Source: Mucilaginibacter pedocola
GTDB lineage: Bacteria; Bacteroidota; Bacteroidia; Sphingobacteriales; Sphingobacteriaceae
DNA: 64,000 nucleotides
Reading direction: 5' to 3'
Assembly: GCF_002013915.1 (NCBI RefSeq)
Contig: NZ_MBTF01000037.1
Coordinates: 124,001 to 188,000, forward strand
Part shown: positions 44,199 to 54,129 of the stretch, piece by piece
Layout: every line of letters starts with the position of its first letter
Position numbering within the stretch: the first letter of the stretch is position 1
Made by a program: the position numbers and the translations under genes
The notes under the pieces: model-generated
What the model saw: the letters and a program-made list of their open reading frames with translations, nothing else
What the model was told of the DNA's origin: nothing
Databases searched by the model: none

Positions 44199-47100
44199 AT
44201 GAGATTTAAACTTTACGTGCCGTTTGTGTTTTTTGTGTTGTTGTATACGCGGGTTTCGGCACAGAAAGATACCTATGAGTTTTCGCGCCTGGATATTACT
44301 AACGGGTTGAGCGATAACCAGGTAAATGCTATTTATAAAGATGAAAAAGGCTTTATGTGGTTTGGTACCACATCGGGGCTTAACCGATACGATGGCTCCA
44401 AGTTCAAAATATTTAAACGCGATAACAGTAACCCTAACTCGCTGGTAGAAAACCATGTAATGCGCATAGAAGGCGGGCCCGACCATAAAATGTGGGTGTT
44501 TACGCATAACAGCATCAGCGTTTACGACCCCGAAACCGAGCGCATGAACAATAACATCGCTGCTCAAACCAAGCGCTATAATATCCCCACTGCCCAAATT
44601 ACGCAGGTAAAAAAAGATGTAGAGGGCAATTATTGGTTTGTTACCAATCGCGCGGGGTTATATAAGTATAATCCTGGGACCAAAGCCACGGTATTTTACA
44701 GCACGCTGAATAGTTCGCCTGCTGTGCTGCACTCAGATAATGTTACGGCTATAGTGCCTTCGCCACAAAAAACAGTTTGGCTGATGTATGGCGATGGCGT
44801 GATAGAAGAGCTGAACCCGCAACGCCAAAAAATACAGCACACCTTTACCGCCTTTGCCGATGCTATTAACAGGGTGCCCAGCACCTACAATATGCAGATA
44901 GACCATTTAGGCAACCTTTGGTTATGCTGCTATGCTGCCCCAATAGGCGTTTACAGCTATAACACCAGCACTAACGAGTTACTGCACTACAGTAAAGATA
45001 CGCCGGGGCGCAGGCTGAATGCCAACCTGATGACGGGCATTATACAGGCAGATGATAACAATATTTGGATAGGGAGCGACCACGGCGGCATCAATGTAAT
45101 AAACCCGGTTACTCACGAGGTTAGCTTTATTATGAGCAAGGCCGACGATGCCAAATCGCTCAGTGGTAACAGCCTTTATTTGTATAAGGATGATACCGGC
45201 ATTGTTTGGTGCGGAACTTTTAAACAGGGCATAAACTACTACCACAGCGGCATGATGCAGTTTCCGCTGTATAAACATTACGCTAACGACCCTAATACGC
45301 TTCCTTACGGCGATATCAATAGCTTTGCCGAAGATGATAAGCACAACCTTTGGATAGGCACCAACGGCAACGGATTGGTTTACTTTGATAGGGCTACCAA
45401 CACCTATACCCGTTACAAGCACAACGCTGCCGACCCCAACAGCATAGCCAATGATATAGTAGTGCGCCTGCATATCGACAGAAACAAAAAACTGTGGATA
45501 GGTACTTATTTTGGAGGTTTGGACCGTTTTGACGGAGGTACGTTTACCCATTACCGCCATAACGAAAAGGATAGGTCCACAATAAGCGACGACCGTATTT
45601 ATGCCATTACCGAAGATGCCGCCGGCGATATGTGGGTGGGCACTTTCTCGGGGGGCTTTAACGTATACGACGCGAAAACCAACACGTTCAAACACCCGGT
45701 TTACGCTATGAGCTCTGAGTACACGTCTATAATTTATGAAGACCGCAGCCGCAACAAATGGATAGGGCGCGATAAGGGGGTAGATGTTATAGACTATAAA
45801 ACCAGCAAGGTGCGCCATTATGCATCCGAACCTAAAAACCGCAATAGCCTGGTAGGTAACGATGTAAATGCTATTACGCAAGACCGCCGCGGGCTGATAT
45901 GGATAGGCACCAAAGACGGGCTGAGCATTTTAGACCCCCAAACCAACAACTTTCTGAATATAGAGGAGGGTCTTAACCTGCCGGCCAACAATGTATCTAA
46001 CATAGTTGAGGATAAGCAGGGCACTATGTGGGTGAGCACCACCAACGGCCTGGCGCACATAACGCTGGATAACGTGAGCGGCAAGTATAAGTTCAGGATA
46101 AACAACTATAACGAGCAGGATGGCTTGCAGGGCAGGGCTTTTAACCTTTATGCCGCTTTGGAGTTGAAAAGCGGTGAGCTGGTTTTTGGCGGTATTAACG
46201 GGTTTAACCTTTTCGACCCCAATCGCAAGAATACCTTTAAACCTCGCCCTAATTTGGTGTTTACGGATATGCACCTTTTTAACAAAACGATTGGCGTAGG
46301 CGATGCTGTGGCGGGCGACGTAATATTAACCAAAGCGCTGTCTGAAACAAAAAAAATTACACTGGAGCATAACCAAAATGTATTTGACATAGAGTTTGCT
46401 GCCGGCGATTACTTTAACCCCGATAAGGTAAAGTTTGAATACAAGCTGGAAGGTTTCGACAAGAACTGGATAACCGTGGCCGGCAACAACCGCAAAGCCA
46501 CTTACACCAACTTAGATGGTGGCGACTACGTATTTAAAGTACGTACCCAAAACGCAGGCTTCGATGATACCATTGCGCTTGATATTACGGTGAAGCCGCC
46601 CTTCCTGAAATCTCCCTTCGCGTATTTTTGCTATTTTATATTGTTGATGGGTACGCTGCTTTACGTTAGGCACCGCGGCATTATAAAACTGAAGCGCGAG
46701 TTTGAGGCCAAGCAGGATAAGATGGAGGCCGAGCGCAAAATTGCCCGCGAACGCGAAGAGGCCCGCCGTATGCACCAGCTGGATCTGATGAAGATAAAAT
46801 TCTTTACCAATGTAAGCCACGAGTTCCGCACGCCGCTGTCGCTCATATTATCGCCAATTGATAACCTGATTAAAGCCAGCGATAAACCTGAACAGCAAAA
46901 CCAGCTGGTAACCATCAAACGTAATGGCAAGCGGCTATTGAACCTGGTGAACCAACTGCTCGATTTTAGGAAGATGGAATACAACGAACTGAAGTTGAGC
47001 CTGAAACGTGGGGATATTATCCAGTTTACTAAAGAGGTAGCGGCATCGTTTAAGGATGTGGCGCAGCAAAAGCAAATACAGTTTTTGATAGAAAGCGATA

Positions 47101-48365
47101 TACAATCTTACGTAATCGATTTCGACCAGGATAAAATGGAGCGTATACTGTTCAACCTGCTCTCTAACGCCTTTAAGTTTACCCCATCGGGCGGGCACAT
47201 CAGCGTAATGCTGAGTATGGCGGCCGTTAACGAGCACAAAGGCGAGCAAAACCGGTTGGAGATAAAAGTGATAGATACAGGCATAGGCATCCCTAAAGAG
47301 AACCAGGAGAAGATATTCGAGCGTTTCTTTCAGGACGATATGCCCGAAAATCTGCTTAACCAGGGCAGCGGCATAGGCTTATCCATCACCAAAGAGTTTG
47401 TGAAAATGCAGGGCGGCACTATTGAGGTAGAAAGCGAGCCCGAGTACGGTAGCTGTTTCTCTATCAGCCTGCCTGTAGGTAAACAACTGCCTGCCGATGT
47501 ACCTGCAATTGCCGACGAGCAGGTACAAGATGTTGAGTTGACCGTAGAGAAAAATATTGAAACGGCTCCCGGTTCGGCCAAAAAGCCGACGATTTTATTG
47601 GTGGAAGATAACGACGACCTGCGTTTCTACCTGAAGGATAACCTTAAGAACAGTTTCCACATAGTGGAGGCCGTGAATGGCAAGGATGGCTGGCAAAAAG
47701 CGCTGGCTATGCACCCTAAACTCATCGTAAGCGATATAAGCATGCCGGTTATGAACGGCACCGAGCTTTGCCGCAAAATAAAAGGCGATAGCCGCACTGC
47801 CGAGATCCCGGTATTGCTGCTCACCGCCCTGGGTACCGATGAAGACCAATTGGCCGGCCTGGATAGCGGCGCCAACGATTACATCGTAAAGCCATTCAAC
47901 TTCGAGATACTGCTATCTAAAATTCATAATGCGCTGCGGATGCAAAGTACCTTCAAAAAAACCTACCAGAAACAGGTAGAAGTGAAGGCCAAAGACATTG
48001 CTGTGGTATCTGAAGATGATAAGTTTATCCGCAATGCCTTCGAATACATCGAACAAAATATCACCAACCTTAATTTCTCGGTAGAAGCGCTGGCCGCGCA
48101 ACTGAACCTGAGCCGCGTATCACTTTACAAAAAAATGTTAACGCTAACGGGCAAAACGCCGGTTGATTGTATCCGAACCATACGCCTGAAACGCGCCGTA
48201 CAGCTATTAGAGAAAAGCAAACTCAGCATAGCCAACGTGGCCTACGAGGTGGGCTTTAATAATGCGGCCTACTTTGCCAAGGTATTTAAAGAAGAATACG
48301 GCATACTGCCATCCGAATACATCAATAACTTGAAAAAGAACGAAAAGGAAACGGAACTGGTGTAA
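44199..48365 (+). CDS. Hybrid two-component system sensor/regulator (HTCS)
   Basis: A 1388-residue single-chain signalling protein typical of polysaccharide utilisation loci. After a signal peptide (YTRVSAQ) come two seven-bladed propellers of Reg_prop repeats (about 30-690; MWFGTTSGLNRYDG, LWIGTNGNGLVYF), a Y_Y_Y domain (about 700-790), one membrane helix (about 800-818), a kinase core with H874 (NVSHEFRTPL) and G-box GSGIGLSITKE, a receiver with D1179 (VSDISMPVMNG) and a C-terminal AraC-type DNA-binding domain (LSRVSLYKKM, VGFNNAAYFAKVF). It should sense a glycan fragment in the periplasm and activate the downstream susC/susD genes directly. All signalling residues are present. Confidence 0.95.
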   Translation: MRFKLYVPFVFFVLLYTRVSAQKDTYEFSRLDITNGLSDNQVNAIYKDEKGFMWFGTTSGLNRYDGSKFKIFKRDNSNPNSLVENHVMRIEGGPDHKMWVFTHNSISVYDPETERMNNNIAAQTKRYNIPTAQITQVKKDVEGNYWFVTNRAGLYKYNPGTKATVFYSTLNSSPAVLHSDNVTAIVPSPQKTVWLMYGDGVIEELNPQRQKIQHTFTAFADAINRVPSTYNMQIDHLGNLWLCCYAAPIGVYSYNTSTNELLHYSKDTPGRRLNANLMTGIIQADDNNIWIGSDHGGINVINPVTHEVSFIMSKADDAKSLSGNSLYLYKDDTGIVWCGTFKQGINYYHSGMMQFPLYKHYANDPNTLPYGDINSFAEDDKHNLWIGTNGNGLVYFDRATNTYTRYKHNAADPNSIANDIVVRLHIDRNKKLWIGTYFGGLDRFDGGTFTHYRHNEKDRSTISDDRIYAITEDAAGDMWVGTFSGGFNVYDAKTNTFKHPVYAMSSEYTSIIYEDRSRNKWIGRDKGVDVIDYKTSKVRHYASEPKNRNSLVGNDVNAITQDRRGLIWIGTKDGLSILDPQTNNFLNIEEGLNLPANNVSNIVEDKQGTMWVSTTNGLAHITLDNVSGKYKFRINNYNEQDGLQGRAFNLYAALELKSGELVFGGINGFNLFDPNRKNTFKPRPNLVFTDMHLFNKTIGVGDAVAGDVILTKALSETKKITLEHNQNVFDIEFAAGDYFNPDKVKFEYKLEGFDKNWITVAGNNRKATYTNLDGGDYVFKVRTQNAGFDDTIALDITVKPPFLKSPFAYFCYFILLMGTLLYVRHRGIIKLKREFEAKQDKMEAERKIAREREEARRMHQLDLMKIKFFTNVSHEFRTPLSLILSPIDNLIKASDKPEQQNQLVTIKRNGKRLLNLVNQLLDFRKMEYNELKLSLKRGDIIQFTKEVAASFKDVAQQKQIQFLIESDIQSYVIDFDQDKMERILFNLLSNAFKFTPSGGHISVMLSMAAVNEHKGEQNRLEIKVIDTGIGIPKENQEKIFERFFQDDMPENLLNQGSGIGLSITKEFVKMQGGTIEVESEPEYGSCFSISLPVGKQLPADVPAIADEQVQDVELTVEKNIETAPGSAKKPTILLVEDNDDLRFYLKDNLKNSFHIVEAVNGKDGWQKALAMHPKLIVSDISMPVMNGTELCRKIKGDSRTAEIPVLLLTALGTDEDQLAGLDSGANDYIVKPFNFEILLSKIHNALRMQSTFKKTYQKQVEVKAKDIAVVSEDDKFIRNAFEYIEQNITNLNFSVEALAAQLNLSRVSLYKKMLTLTGKTPVDCIRTIRLKRAVQLLEKSKLSIANVAYEVGFNNAAYFAKVFKEEYGILPSEYINNLKKNEKETELV

Positions 48366-48534
48366 AATTATACAACTCCCTCCCACGGGAGGGGCGCGGC
48401 CGGGAATGTGTGCAAAGGCGGGGCGGGGTTTAGCCACAGTATTTAAACGAAGGTATATCATTTAACATTTGTATTACTCTTACAACAAATAGTGGTATCC
48501 TTATTTAGCAATCCACGCTAACTTCACATCGAGT

Positions 48535-48661
48535 TAATTTTGCTGCTCTCATACGGTGGAAATTGCTTTAGCACCTCATTAAAATATGTAAGCATGTTTT
48601 TTGAGGTTAGTTGGTGTACTTATTGGTATGGCGCTCCGCCCGAGAACGGAGCGCCTTTTTT
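48535..48661 (+). ncRNA. Possible small RNA ending in a terminator
   Basis: TAATTTTG at 48535-48542 fits the TAnnTTTG -7 box, and a strong terminator lies about 95-120 bp further on (48630-48661), with no reading frame between. That arrangement would give a transcript of roughly 110 nt. The -33 box is weak (TTTAG). Speculative; the terminator could also end a read-through HTCS mRNA. Confidence 0.3.
48630..48661 (+). terminator. Rho-independent terminator between HTCS and susC-like gene
   Basis: Stem GGCGCTCCG/CGGAGCGCC (48630-48638 and 48647-48655) with an 8-nt loop and six T (48656-48661). Confidence 0.88.
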
Positions 48662-48800
48662 GCGCCTTATGTTTTGGTGTTGTACGCCTCCCTCCGTGGA
48701 TTGAAACCCACAACTACAACATATATCGTCCGTACCGGACTTTAGCTCGCCAAACCTTATATCCTGATTTGAAACTTCTAAGAGGCGTAGCCTCGGTAAA

Positions 48801-48869
48801 TATTGTAGCATTGGGTTGAAACCCACGGGGTCCGGCACATATTGTAGCCGTTGGTTTCATCCCACGGGC
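48801..48869. repeat. Two tandem TATTGTAGC...CCCACGGG repeats
   Basis: 30-bp units at 48801-48830 and 48840-48869, period 39 bp, both containing GTTG/TTGG and CCCACGGG. The first has a TTGAAACCCA core like the hairpins at 41409 and 44051. Another TTGAAACCCAC occurs at about 48701. Confidence 0.7.
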
Positions 48870-48979
48870 CTCAATTTCAGCCTGCATTATCCCCCCTCAG
48901 CAGCCATTTTCCCCATACGCATATTGTTAACCACAATAAAACCTTGCTCTGTAGCGCGTTACGTTCAAAACCATCACGA

Positions 48980-48990
48980 AATCGATTGCA
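48980..48990. promoter_or_regulatory. AATCGATTGCA motif upstream of susC-like gene
   Basis: Reverse-oriented version of the TGCAATCGATT sequence found at 44091 and 57707; about 190 bp before the susC-like start. Confidence 0.3.
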
Positions 48991-49040
48991 ATTGATGCTT
49001 TTATGCATATAAATGCCCATTTTAGCGGTAAAAAAGCCCA

Positions 49041-49072
49041 TTAACATTTGTTATACAAACGTTAACATTTGT
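49041..49072 (+). promoter_or_regulatory. Direct-repeat operator candidate for HTCS control of susC-like gene
   Basis: TTAACATTTGT occurs at 49041-49051 and again at 49062-49072, 21 bp apart (two helical turns), with an inverted ACAAACGTT between. The site ends 107 bp before the susC-like ATG. AraC-type output domains of HTCS proteins bind direct repeats at about this spacing and position. Confidence 0.5.
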
Positions 49073-49178
49073 GTTATTTACTCTTTTTTATCTCCAATAC
49101 TTTTACTTCCGATGAACAGTGCCACACCCAAGGCACCGTCATCAATAACCAATTTAACTTTTTTACATTTTTAAACGT

Positions 49179-52100
49179 ATGATGAGAAAATTACAAATTA
49201 AAGATCTTGTAGTACTGCTCTGCACAACCTTTATATTGTGCCTTGCCAGTACGGCCGGTTATGCACAAACCCGGCAAATTGCAGGTACAGTAACATCTGC
49301 AGACGGGCCGGTTCCGGGCGCATCGGTGTCGGTTAAAGGAACAACCAATGGCGTTATGACCGGCGCCGACGGTGGTTTCAAACTTTCGGTTACCGGTAAC
49401 CCAACGCTGGTAGTAAGCGTGGTGGGTTATGTAACCAAAGAGGTTGAGGTAGGCAGCGCCGGCGTATATAACGTTACACTGGTATCAGCCACCAGCAACC
49501 TTAACGAGGTGGTAGTAGTAGGTTACGGTACCACCCGCCGTAAAGACCTTACCGGTGCGGTAGGTTCGGTTTCTTCAAAACAGATTGAGCAGGTACCGGT
49601 AACCTCGGTAGACCAAACCTTACAAGGCCGCGTATCGGGTGTGCAGGTAACCAATAACGATGGTGCACCGGGCGCAAGCGTTACGGTATTGATTCGTGGT
49701 GTTGGTAGTTTGGGCAGTAACGATCCCTTGTATGTAGTAGACGGTTACCCTATTACCGGTGGCCTAAACAACATCAACGCAAGCGACATTGCCTCTATGG
49801 ACATTTTGAAAGATGCATCGGCAACAGCTATCTACGGTGTGCGTGCATCAAACGGTGTGGTTATTATCACCACCAAAAAAGGTACCCGCAACAGCGTACA
49901 GGTATCGTTAGATGCTTATGGCTCTATCCAATCGGAACCTAAAAAATACGATGTACTTAACGCTTCGGAATGGGCTACACTGGCCAACAACACTCCGGGT
50001 TTCACACGTTTGCCTGAGTGGTCTAACCCATCATCGTTGCAAAACATCAACTGGCAGGACGAAGTTTACCGCCAGGGCGTAAGACAAAGCTACAACCTGG
50101 CCATCCGCGGCGGTAGCGACAAAGTTTTGGCCGCTTTTTCGGCAGGTTATTTTGATCAGAAAGGTGTTGTTACCGGCTCGTTCTTCAAAAGGATGAACAT
50201 GGGTATGAATATCGATTACAATGCCACAAAATGGTTAAAGTCATCATCGAGCGCCAAATTCTCTCGCCAAAATTCTAATAACCCGTTTGGTACCGGTGCA
50301 TTAGCTACGCTTAGCGAGTTGATCCCAACCATGCAGGGTAATAAATTAACTAACCTGGCTAAAGATGGCAATGGCAACTACGGTTACTACGATCCTATTA
50401 ACATCTACGTAAAAAGCTGGAATAACCCGCTTTACCAGATCGAAACACAGGATACTAAAAACCTTACCAACTACTTCTTAGGTACCACTTCATTAGAAGC
50501 TACACTTTTAGAAGGCCTGAAAATTAAAACTAACCTGGGTATAAACACTACTGATTACTCGGGCTACTACTTCACTCCGTCTGATACACGCTCTTTAGAC
50601 CAATATGGTGTTGCCAGCCCCAACCAGCTGAGCACCTATTCGCAAAGCGCAAATAATACTTACGAGTGGTTGTGGGAAAACACATTATCTTACTCTAAAA
50701 CCTTTGGCGATCATTCAATTGATTTCGTAGGTGGTGTTTCTCAGCAAAAAAATACTTTCCGCCAGGTAGGTGGTAACGGTAACGATTTAATAAGCGACGC
50801 TATCCGCGACCTTTCGCAAGTGAAAAACCTTGTTGCCTTTGGTAACCAGCAGATATTCACTTTGGCATCGCAGTTCGGCAGGATCAACTACAAGTTTAAA
50901 GATAAGTACCTGTTAACCGCTACTGTAAGGCGCGATGGTTCCTCTAAATTTTACCAGGGCAACCAATACGGTATATTCCCATCAGGCTCTATCGCATGGA
51001 GGGCCAAACAAGAGTCGTTCCTGAAAGATGTTACCTTCCTTAACGACTTAAAAGTGAGGGCAAGCTATGGCGAGGTAGGTAACCAGGCTGGCATCAGGCC
51101 TTTCCAATACCTGGCGCGTTACAGCTCGGGCGGCCCTGCTACATCGGGTACCAACGTTGGTTACCCTTTTGGCGGCACTTACCAAAACGGTTTGGCCTAT
51201 GTTAACTTAGATAACCGCGGCCTTACCTGGGAAAAATCAAAACAAACAGATATCGGTATCGATGCGGCTTTCCTGAACGGCGACCTTTCGGTAACGGTTG
51301 ATTACTACCGTAAAGATTCTAAGGACTTCTTGCTGCAAATACCAACCTCATCGCAATCGGGCGTTACGCAATCTGCTCAAAACGCAGGTAGCATTCGCAA
51401 CCAGGGTTTCGAGATCGGTATCAACTACAGGAAAACTGTTAACGACTTTACTTACGGCTTAGGCTTAAACGTTACCACCGTAAAAAACAAATTGCTAAGC
51501 ATTACGCAAACCAAAAACTTTATTGGCAACCTGGTTAACTTAACTACACCGGCAAACGGCTGGCAAGAGTTTAGCCGTACCAATATTGGCCAACCTGTAG
51601 GCGAGTTCTTTGGCTACCAAAGCGAGGGTATCTTCCAAACTCAAGCGGAAATTGATGCGCTTAATGCTAAAGCACCCGATGGCCACTACCAGGGTAACGA
51701 TGCGCAGCCAACTGTTCCCGGCGACCGTAAATTTAAAGATATTAACGGCGACGGACAGATAACTGCTGATGACCGCACAAGCCTGGGCAGCCCTATACCA
51801 AAATTCTACGGTGGTTTCAATATTGACCTTGCTTACAAAGGCTTTGATTTTAACGCCTTCTTCTACGGTAGCTATGGTAACAAAATATTTAACTATCAGG
51901 CACGTAACCTTGAGAGCTTCCAGGCACCGGGTTTCGTAGGTGTACAAAACGTTAGCCGCGTTTATGCCGAAAACGCATGGACTGCAAGCAACCCATCAAA
52001 CCGTTACGCAAGGGTAAATTACAACGACGATATCAGCGCTAACAACGTAGCATCGAGCGTGTATGTTGAAAACGGTAGCTACCTGCGTTTGCGTAACGTA

Positions 52101-52352
52101 ACTTTAGGTTACACCCTGCCGGGCGCTATCAGCAAAAAGATGACCCTGAGCAAAGTAAGGATATACATTGCCGCGCAAAACCTGTTCACTATTACCAAAT
52201 ACACCGGTTTAGATCCGGAAATTGGCCAGGCTACAGGTACCGATCCTAATAACAACAACAGCTCGGCAAGCAACGCAACTGCATCGGGTATAGATATTGG
52301 TACTTACCCTGCCTCAAGGTTTTATACCCTGGGTTTAAACGTAACATTTTAA
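49179..52352 (+). CDS. SusC/RagA-family TonB-linked outer-membrane transporter
   Basis: A 1057-residue outer-membrane importer. A signal peptide (LASTAGYAQ) is followed by a carboxypeptidase-D-like beta-sandwich (about 32-105; GTVTSADGPVPGASVSVKG), the SusC signature NEVVVVGYGTTRRKDLTGAV, a plug domain (GRVSGVQVTNNDG, PLYVVDGYPI) and a 22-strand barrel ending in an aromatic residue (LNVTF). It transports glycan fragments across the outer membrane with energy from TonB, capped by the SusD-like lipoprotein encoded 21 bp downstream. A second ATG one codon in (49182) is an equal start. The substrate cannot be read from the sequence. Confidence 0.95.
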   Translation: MMRKLQIKDLVVLLCTTFILCLASTAGYAQTRQIAGTVTSADGPVPGASVSVKGTTNGVMTGADGGFKLSVTGNPTLVVSVVGYVTKEVEVGSAGVYNVTLVSATSNLNEVVVVGYGTTRRKDLTGAVGSVSSKQIEQVPVTSVDQTLQGRVSGVQVTNNDGAPGASVTVLIRGVGSLGSNDPLYVVDGYPITGGLNNINASDIASMDILKDASATAIYGVRASNGVVIITTKKGTRNSVQVSLDAYGSIQSEPKKYDVLNASEWATLANNTPGFTRLPEWSNPSSLQNINWQDEVYRQGVRQSYNLAIRGGSDKVLAAFSAGYFDQKGVVTGSFFKRMNMGMNIDYNATKWLKSSSSAKFSRQNSNNPFGTGALATLSELIPTMQGNKLTNLAKDGNGNYGYYDPINIYVKSWNNPLYQIETQDTKNLTNYFLGTTSLEATLLEGLKIKTNLGINTTDYSGYYFTPSDTRSLDQYGVASPNQLSTYSQSANNTYEWLWENTLSYSKTFGDHSIDFVGGVSQQKNTFRQVGGNGNDLISDAIRDLSQVKNLVAFGNQQIFTLASQFGRINYKFKDKYLLTATVRRDGSSKFYQGNQYGIFPSGSIAWRAKQESFLKDVTFLNDLKVRASYGEVGNQAGIRPFQYLARYSSGGPATSGTNVGYPFGGTYQNGLAYVNLDNRGLTWEKSKQTDIGIDAAFLNGDLSVTVDYYRKDSKDFLLQIPTSSQSGVTQSAQNAGSIRNQGFEIGINYRKTVNDFTYGLGLNVTTVKNKLLSITQTKNFIGNLVNLTTPANGWQEFSRTNIGQPVGEFFGYQSEGIFQTQAEIDALNAKAPDGHYQGNDAQPTVPGDRKFKDINGDGQITADDRTSLGSPIPKFYGGFNIDLAYKGFDFNAFFYGSYGNKIFNYQARNLESFQAPGFVGVQNVSRVYAENAWTASNPSNRYARVNYNDDISANNVASSVYVENGSYLRLRNVTLGYTLPGAISKKMTLSKVRIYIAAQNLFTITKYTGLDPEIGQATGTDPNNNNSSASNATASGIDIGTYPASRFYTLGLNVTF

Positions 52353-52373
52353 GTAACAGCAACAGCACCAACA

Positions 52374-53996
52374 ATGAAAAAGAATAAGATAAAATATATA
52401 TACATAATGGCGGTTGCACTTATTGTAGCAACTCCCTTCAGCTGTAAAAAAGGATTCCTGGATCAAACAGATTCATCAAACCCTACCGAGCAGGCCTTGT
52501 TTAACAAAGCCTCTGACGGTGTAGCGCTGGTAAATGCAATTTACGATACCTACCAAAACGCCGACCTTTTGAAGAAATCGCTTTGGTATTATGCCAACTT
52601 CCAAACACACGATTTCTTTAACTGGGGTAACGATAGGTTTTACAACACCTACGCCATACCAACAACCTTTGGCGGTATACAGGTGTTTTGGCAACGTGCC
52701 TACATTGGTATAGCCCGCGCAAACTCGGCCCTGGTAATTTTGCAAACCATGAAAGATAAAGGTGTACTTACCGATGCCCTGTTTCAGCGCCTTACCGGCG
52801 AGGTATACTTTTTACGCGGTATGACCTATTACTACCTTGCTGCAAGTTTTGGTGGTGTACCTCTGGAGCTTAGCAACGGTGCCAACGATGGTTTAAAACC
52901 ACGCAACACCCAGGATGAGGTTTTTGCACAGGTAGAGAGCGACCTGAAACAAGCCGCAAGCCTGTTGCCATGGAAAGAGGAATACCCTGCTGAAGAGCTT
53001 GGCCGTGCATCTAAAGGTGCTGCTTACGCTTACCTTGGTTCGGCACAAATGTGGTTGAAAAAATATACCGATGCATTGGCCTCATTTAACCAGGTAGTAG
53101 GTAAATACACCTTGCTTACTGATTTTGTTGATGTACACGAGTACACTAACGAGAACAATGCCGAGTCTATCTTCGAAGTGCAGTTCATCCCTGCAGGTAC
53201 CCAAAGCTGGGGTGCGGGTAACGAGGTAGCCTGGATAGGCACCTTTGGTATGCCCGAAGAAGTATCAAACTTTGGTTACGATTATGGTAACAAAGGCTTA
53301 TACGATGGTTTCCAAACCGGCGATTTGCGTAAAGTGCCTACCATTATTGGCCCCGGAGACGTACACCCCGGTAAAGCTATTATAGCAAGGGGCGGTATAG
53401 CAAGCTACCCGCTGGTTAAAGCAGGTTTTGCCAGCACCGATGCTGCCGTAAAAGCTAAATACACCGGCGACGATGGCAAGATCATTAACACTTGCGGTAC
53501 CATATCGCACCCTTGGGTAGGCAGCGACCCTTCGCAATTGCGTACAGGTTACTACAGCACAAAAATGTGGCGCGATGCTACCTTAGATGGTAACTCGGGT
53601 AACTCAACAATTTTTGGTGCACAAAACCAGATACTGATGCGCTATAGCGAAGTATTACTGAGCAAAGCAGAGTGCCAGGCCCGCGGCGGCGACAATGCAG
53701 GTGCTTTAGCTACCCTTAAACTGGTACGCGACCGAGCCTTTGGCGGCAGCGCCCCTGCGGTGTACATGAGCGAAGGCAAAGTGGTTACCGATGTGCTGCA
53801 AATGGTTTACCACGAATACCGCCACGAGCTTTCGGGCGAGTACTCAACTTTTTATGACCTGCGTAGGGCTGGTGTAGCTACGGCGTTTATCAAAGAGGTT
53901 TATGCTATTGATATCCCTGCCGGCCACGAGTTATATCCTATCCCACAATACGAGATAGGCCTTAACCCAAATCTTACTCAAAATCCGGGCTATTAA
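52374..53996 (+). CDS. SusD/RagB-family glycan-binding lipoprotein
   Basis: A 540-residue lipoprotein of the SusD family. The lipobox is TPFSC (C25), followed by KKGFLDQTDSSNPTEQALF, the usual N-terminal block. TPR-like helices typical of the family occur through the middle (LTGEVYFLRGMTYYYLAASF, LLSKAECQARGGD), and the C-terminus has EYRHELSGEYSTFYDLRR and LYPIPQYEIGLNPNLTQNPGY. It sits on the SusC-like transporter at the outer surface and captures its substrate. Gap to susC 21 bp; a terminator follows at 54019. Confidence 0.95.
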   Translation: MKKNKIKYIYIMAVALIVATPFSCKKGFLDQTDSSNPTEQALFNKASDGVALVNAIYDTYQNADLLKKSLWYYANFQTHDFFNWGNDRFYNTYAIPTTFGGIQVFWQRAYIGIARANSALVILQTMKDKGVLTDALFQRLTGEVYFLRGMTYYYLAASFGGVPLELSNGANDGLKPRNTQDEVFAQVESDLKQAASLLPWKEEYPAEELGRASKGAAYAYLGSAQMWLKKYTDALASFNQVVGKYTLLTDFVDVHEYTNENNAESIFEVQFIPAGTQSWGAGNEVAWIGTFGMPEEVSNFGYDYGNKGLYDGFQTGDLRKVPTIIGPGDVHPGKAIIARGGIASYPLVKAGFASTDAAVKAKYTGDDGKIINTCGTISHPWVGSDPSQLRTGYYSTKMWRDATLDGNSGNSTIFGAQNQILMRYSEVLLSKAECQARGGDNAGALATLKLVRDRAFGGSAPAVYMSEGKVVTDVLQMVYHEYRHELSGEYSTFYDLRRAGVATAFIKEVYAIDIPAGHELYPIPQYEIGLNPNLTQNPGY

Positions 53997-54018
53997 TAGC
54001 TTCGGTTGAATTAAAAAG

Positions 54019-54052
54019 GAGGCTTTTCCCGCATAGGGGGAAGCCTCTTTTT
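54019..54052 (+). terminator. Terminator after the SusC/SusD pair
   Basis: Stem GAGGCTTTTCCC/GGGGGAAGCCTC (54019-54030 and 54036-54047; one G-T pair) with a 5-nt loop, then TTTTT. It may attenuate rather than fully stop transcription into the downstream gene of the locus. Confidence 0.85.
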
Positions 54053-54129
54053 GCTAATTAATAAAATATCGGCAAATAGGTGTAAGCCAATTATTACATT
54101 TAATACCGATAACCTATTGGTTCCTAATT

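Larger units (their letters stand above)
48366..49178. other. 813-bp regulatory region between HTCS and susC-like gene
   Basis: Contains no protein-coding frame of credible quality. Recognisable items are a G/C-rich palindrome CCTCCCACGGGAGG near 48378, three copies of TTAACATTTGT (48462, 49041, 49062), a TAATTTTG promoter-like box at 48535, a terminator at 48630, two tandem TATTGTAGC repeats at 48801-48869, and the AATCGATTGCA motif at 48980. Confidence 0.7.

Noticed and set aside
46980..47249. Antisense frames within the HTCS kinase domain
   Set aside because: The sense strand is fully explained by the kinase core; the antisense frames lack starts with context and recognisable domains.
48601..48819. 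Small plus-strand gene between HTCS and susC
   Set aside because: It overlaps the terminator hairpin and repeat DNA and has no plausible start context or protein character.
41409..49072. CRISPR-like array of TTGAAACCC repeats
   Set aside because: Copies are few, irregularly spaced and palindromic, with no uniform spacers and no cas genes.
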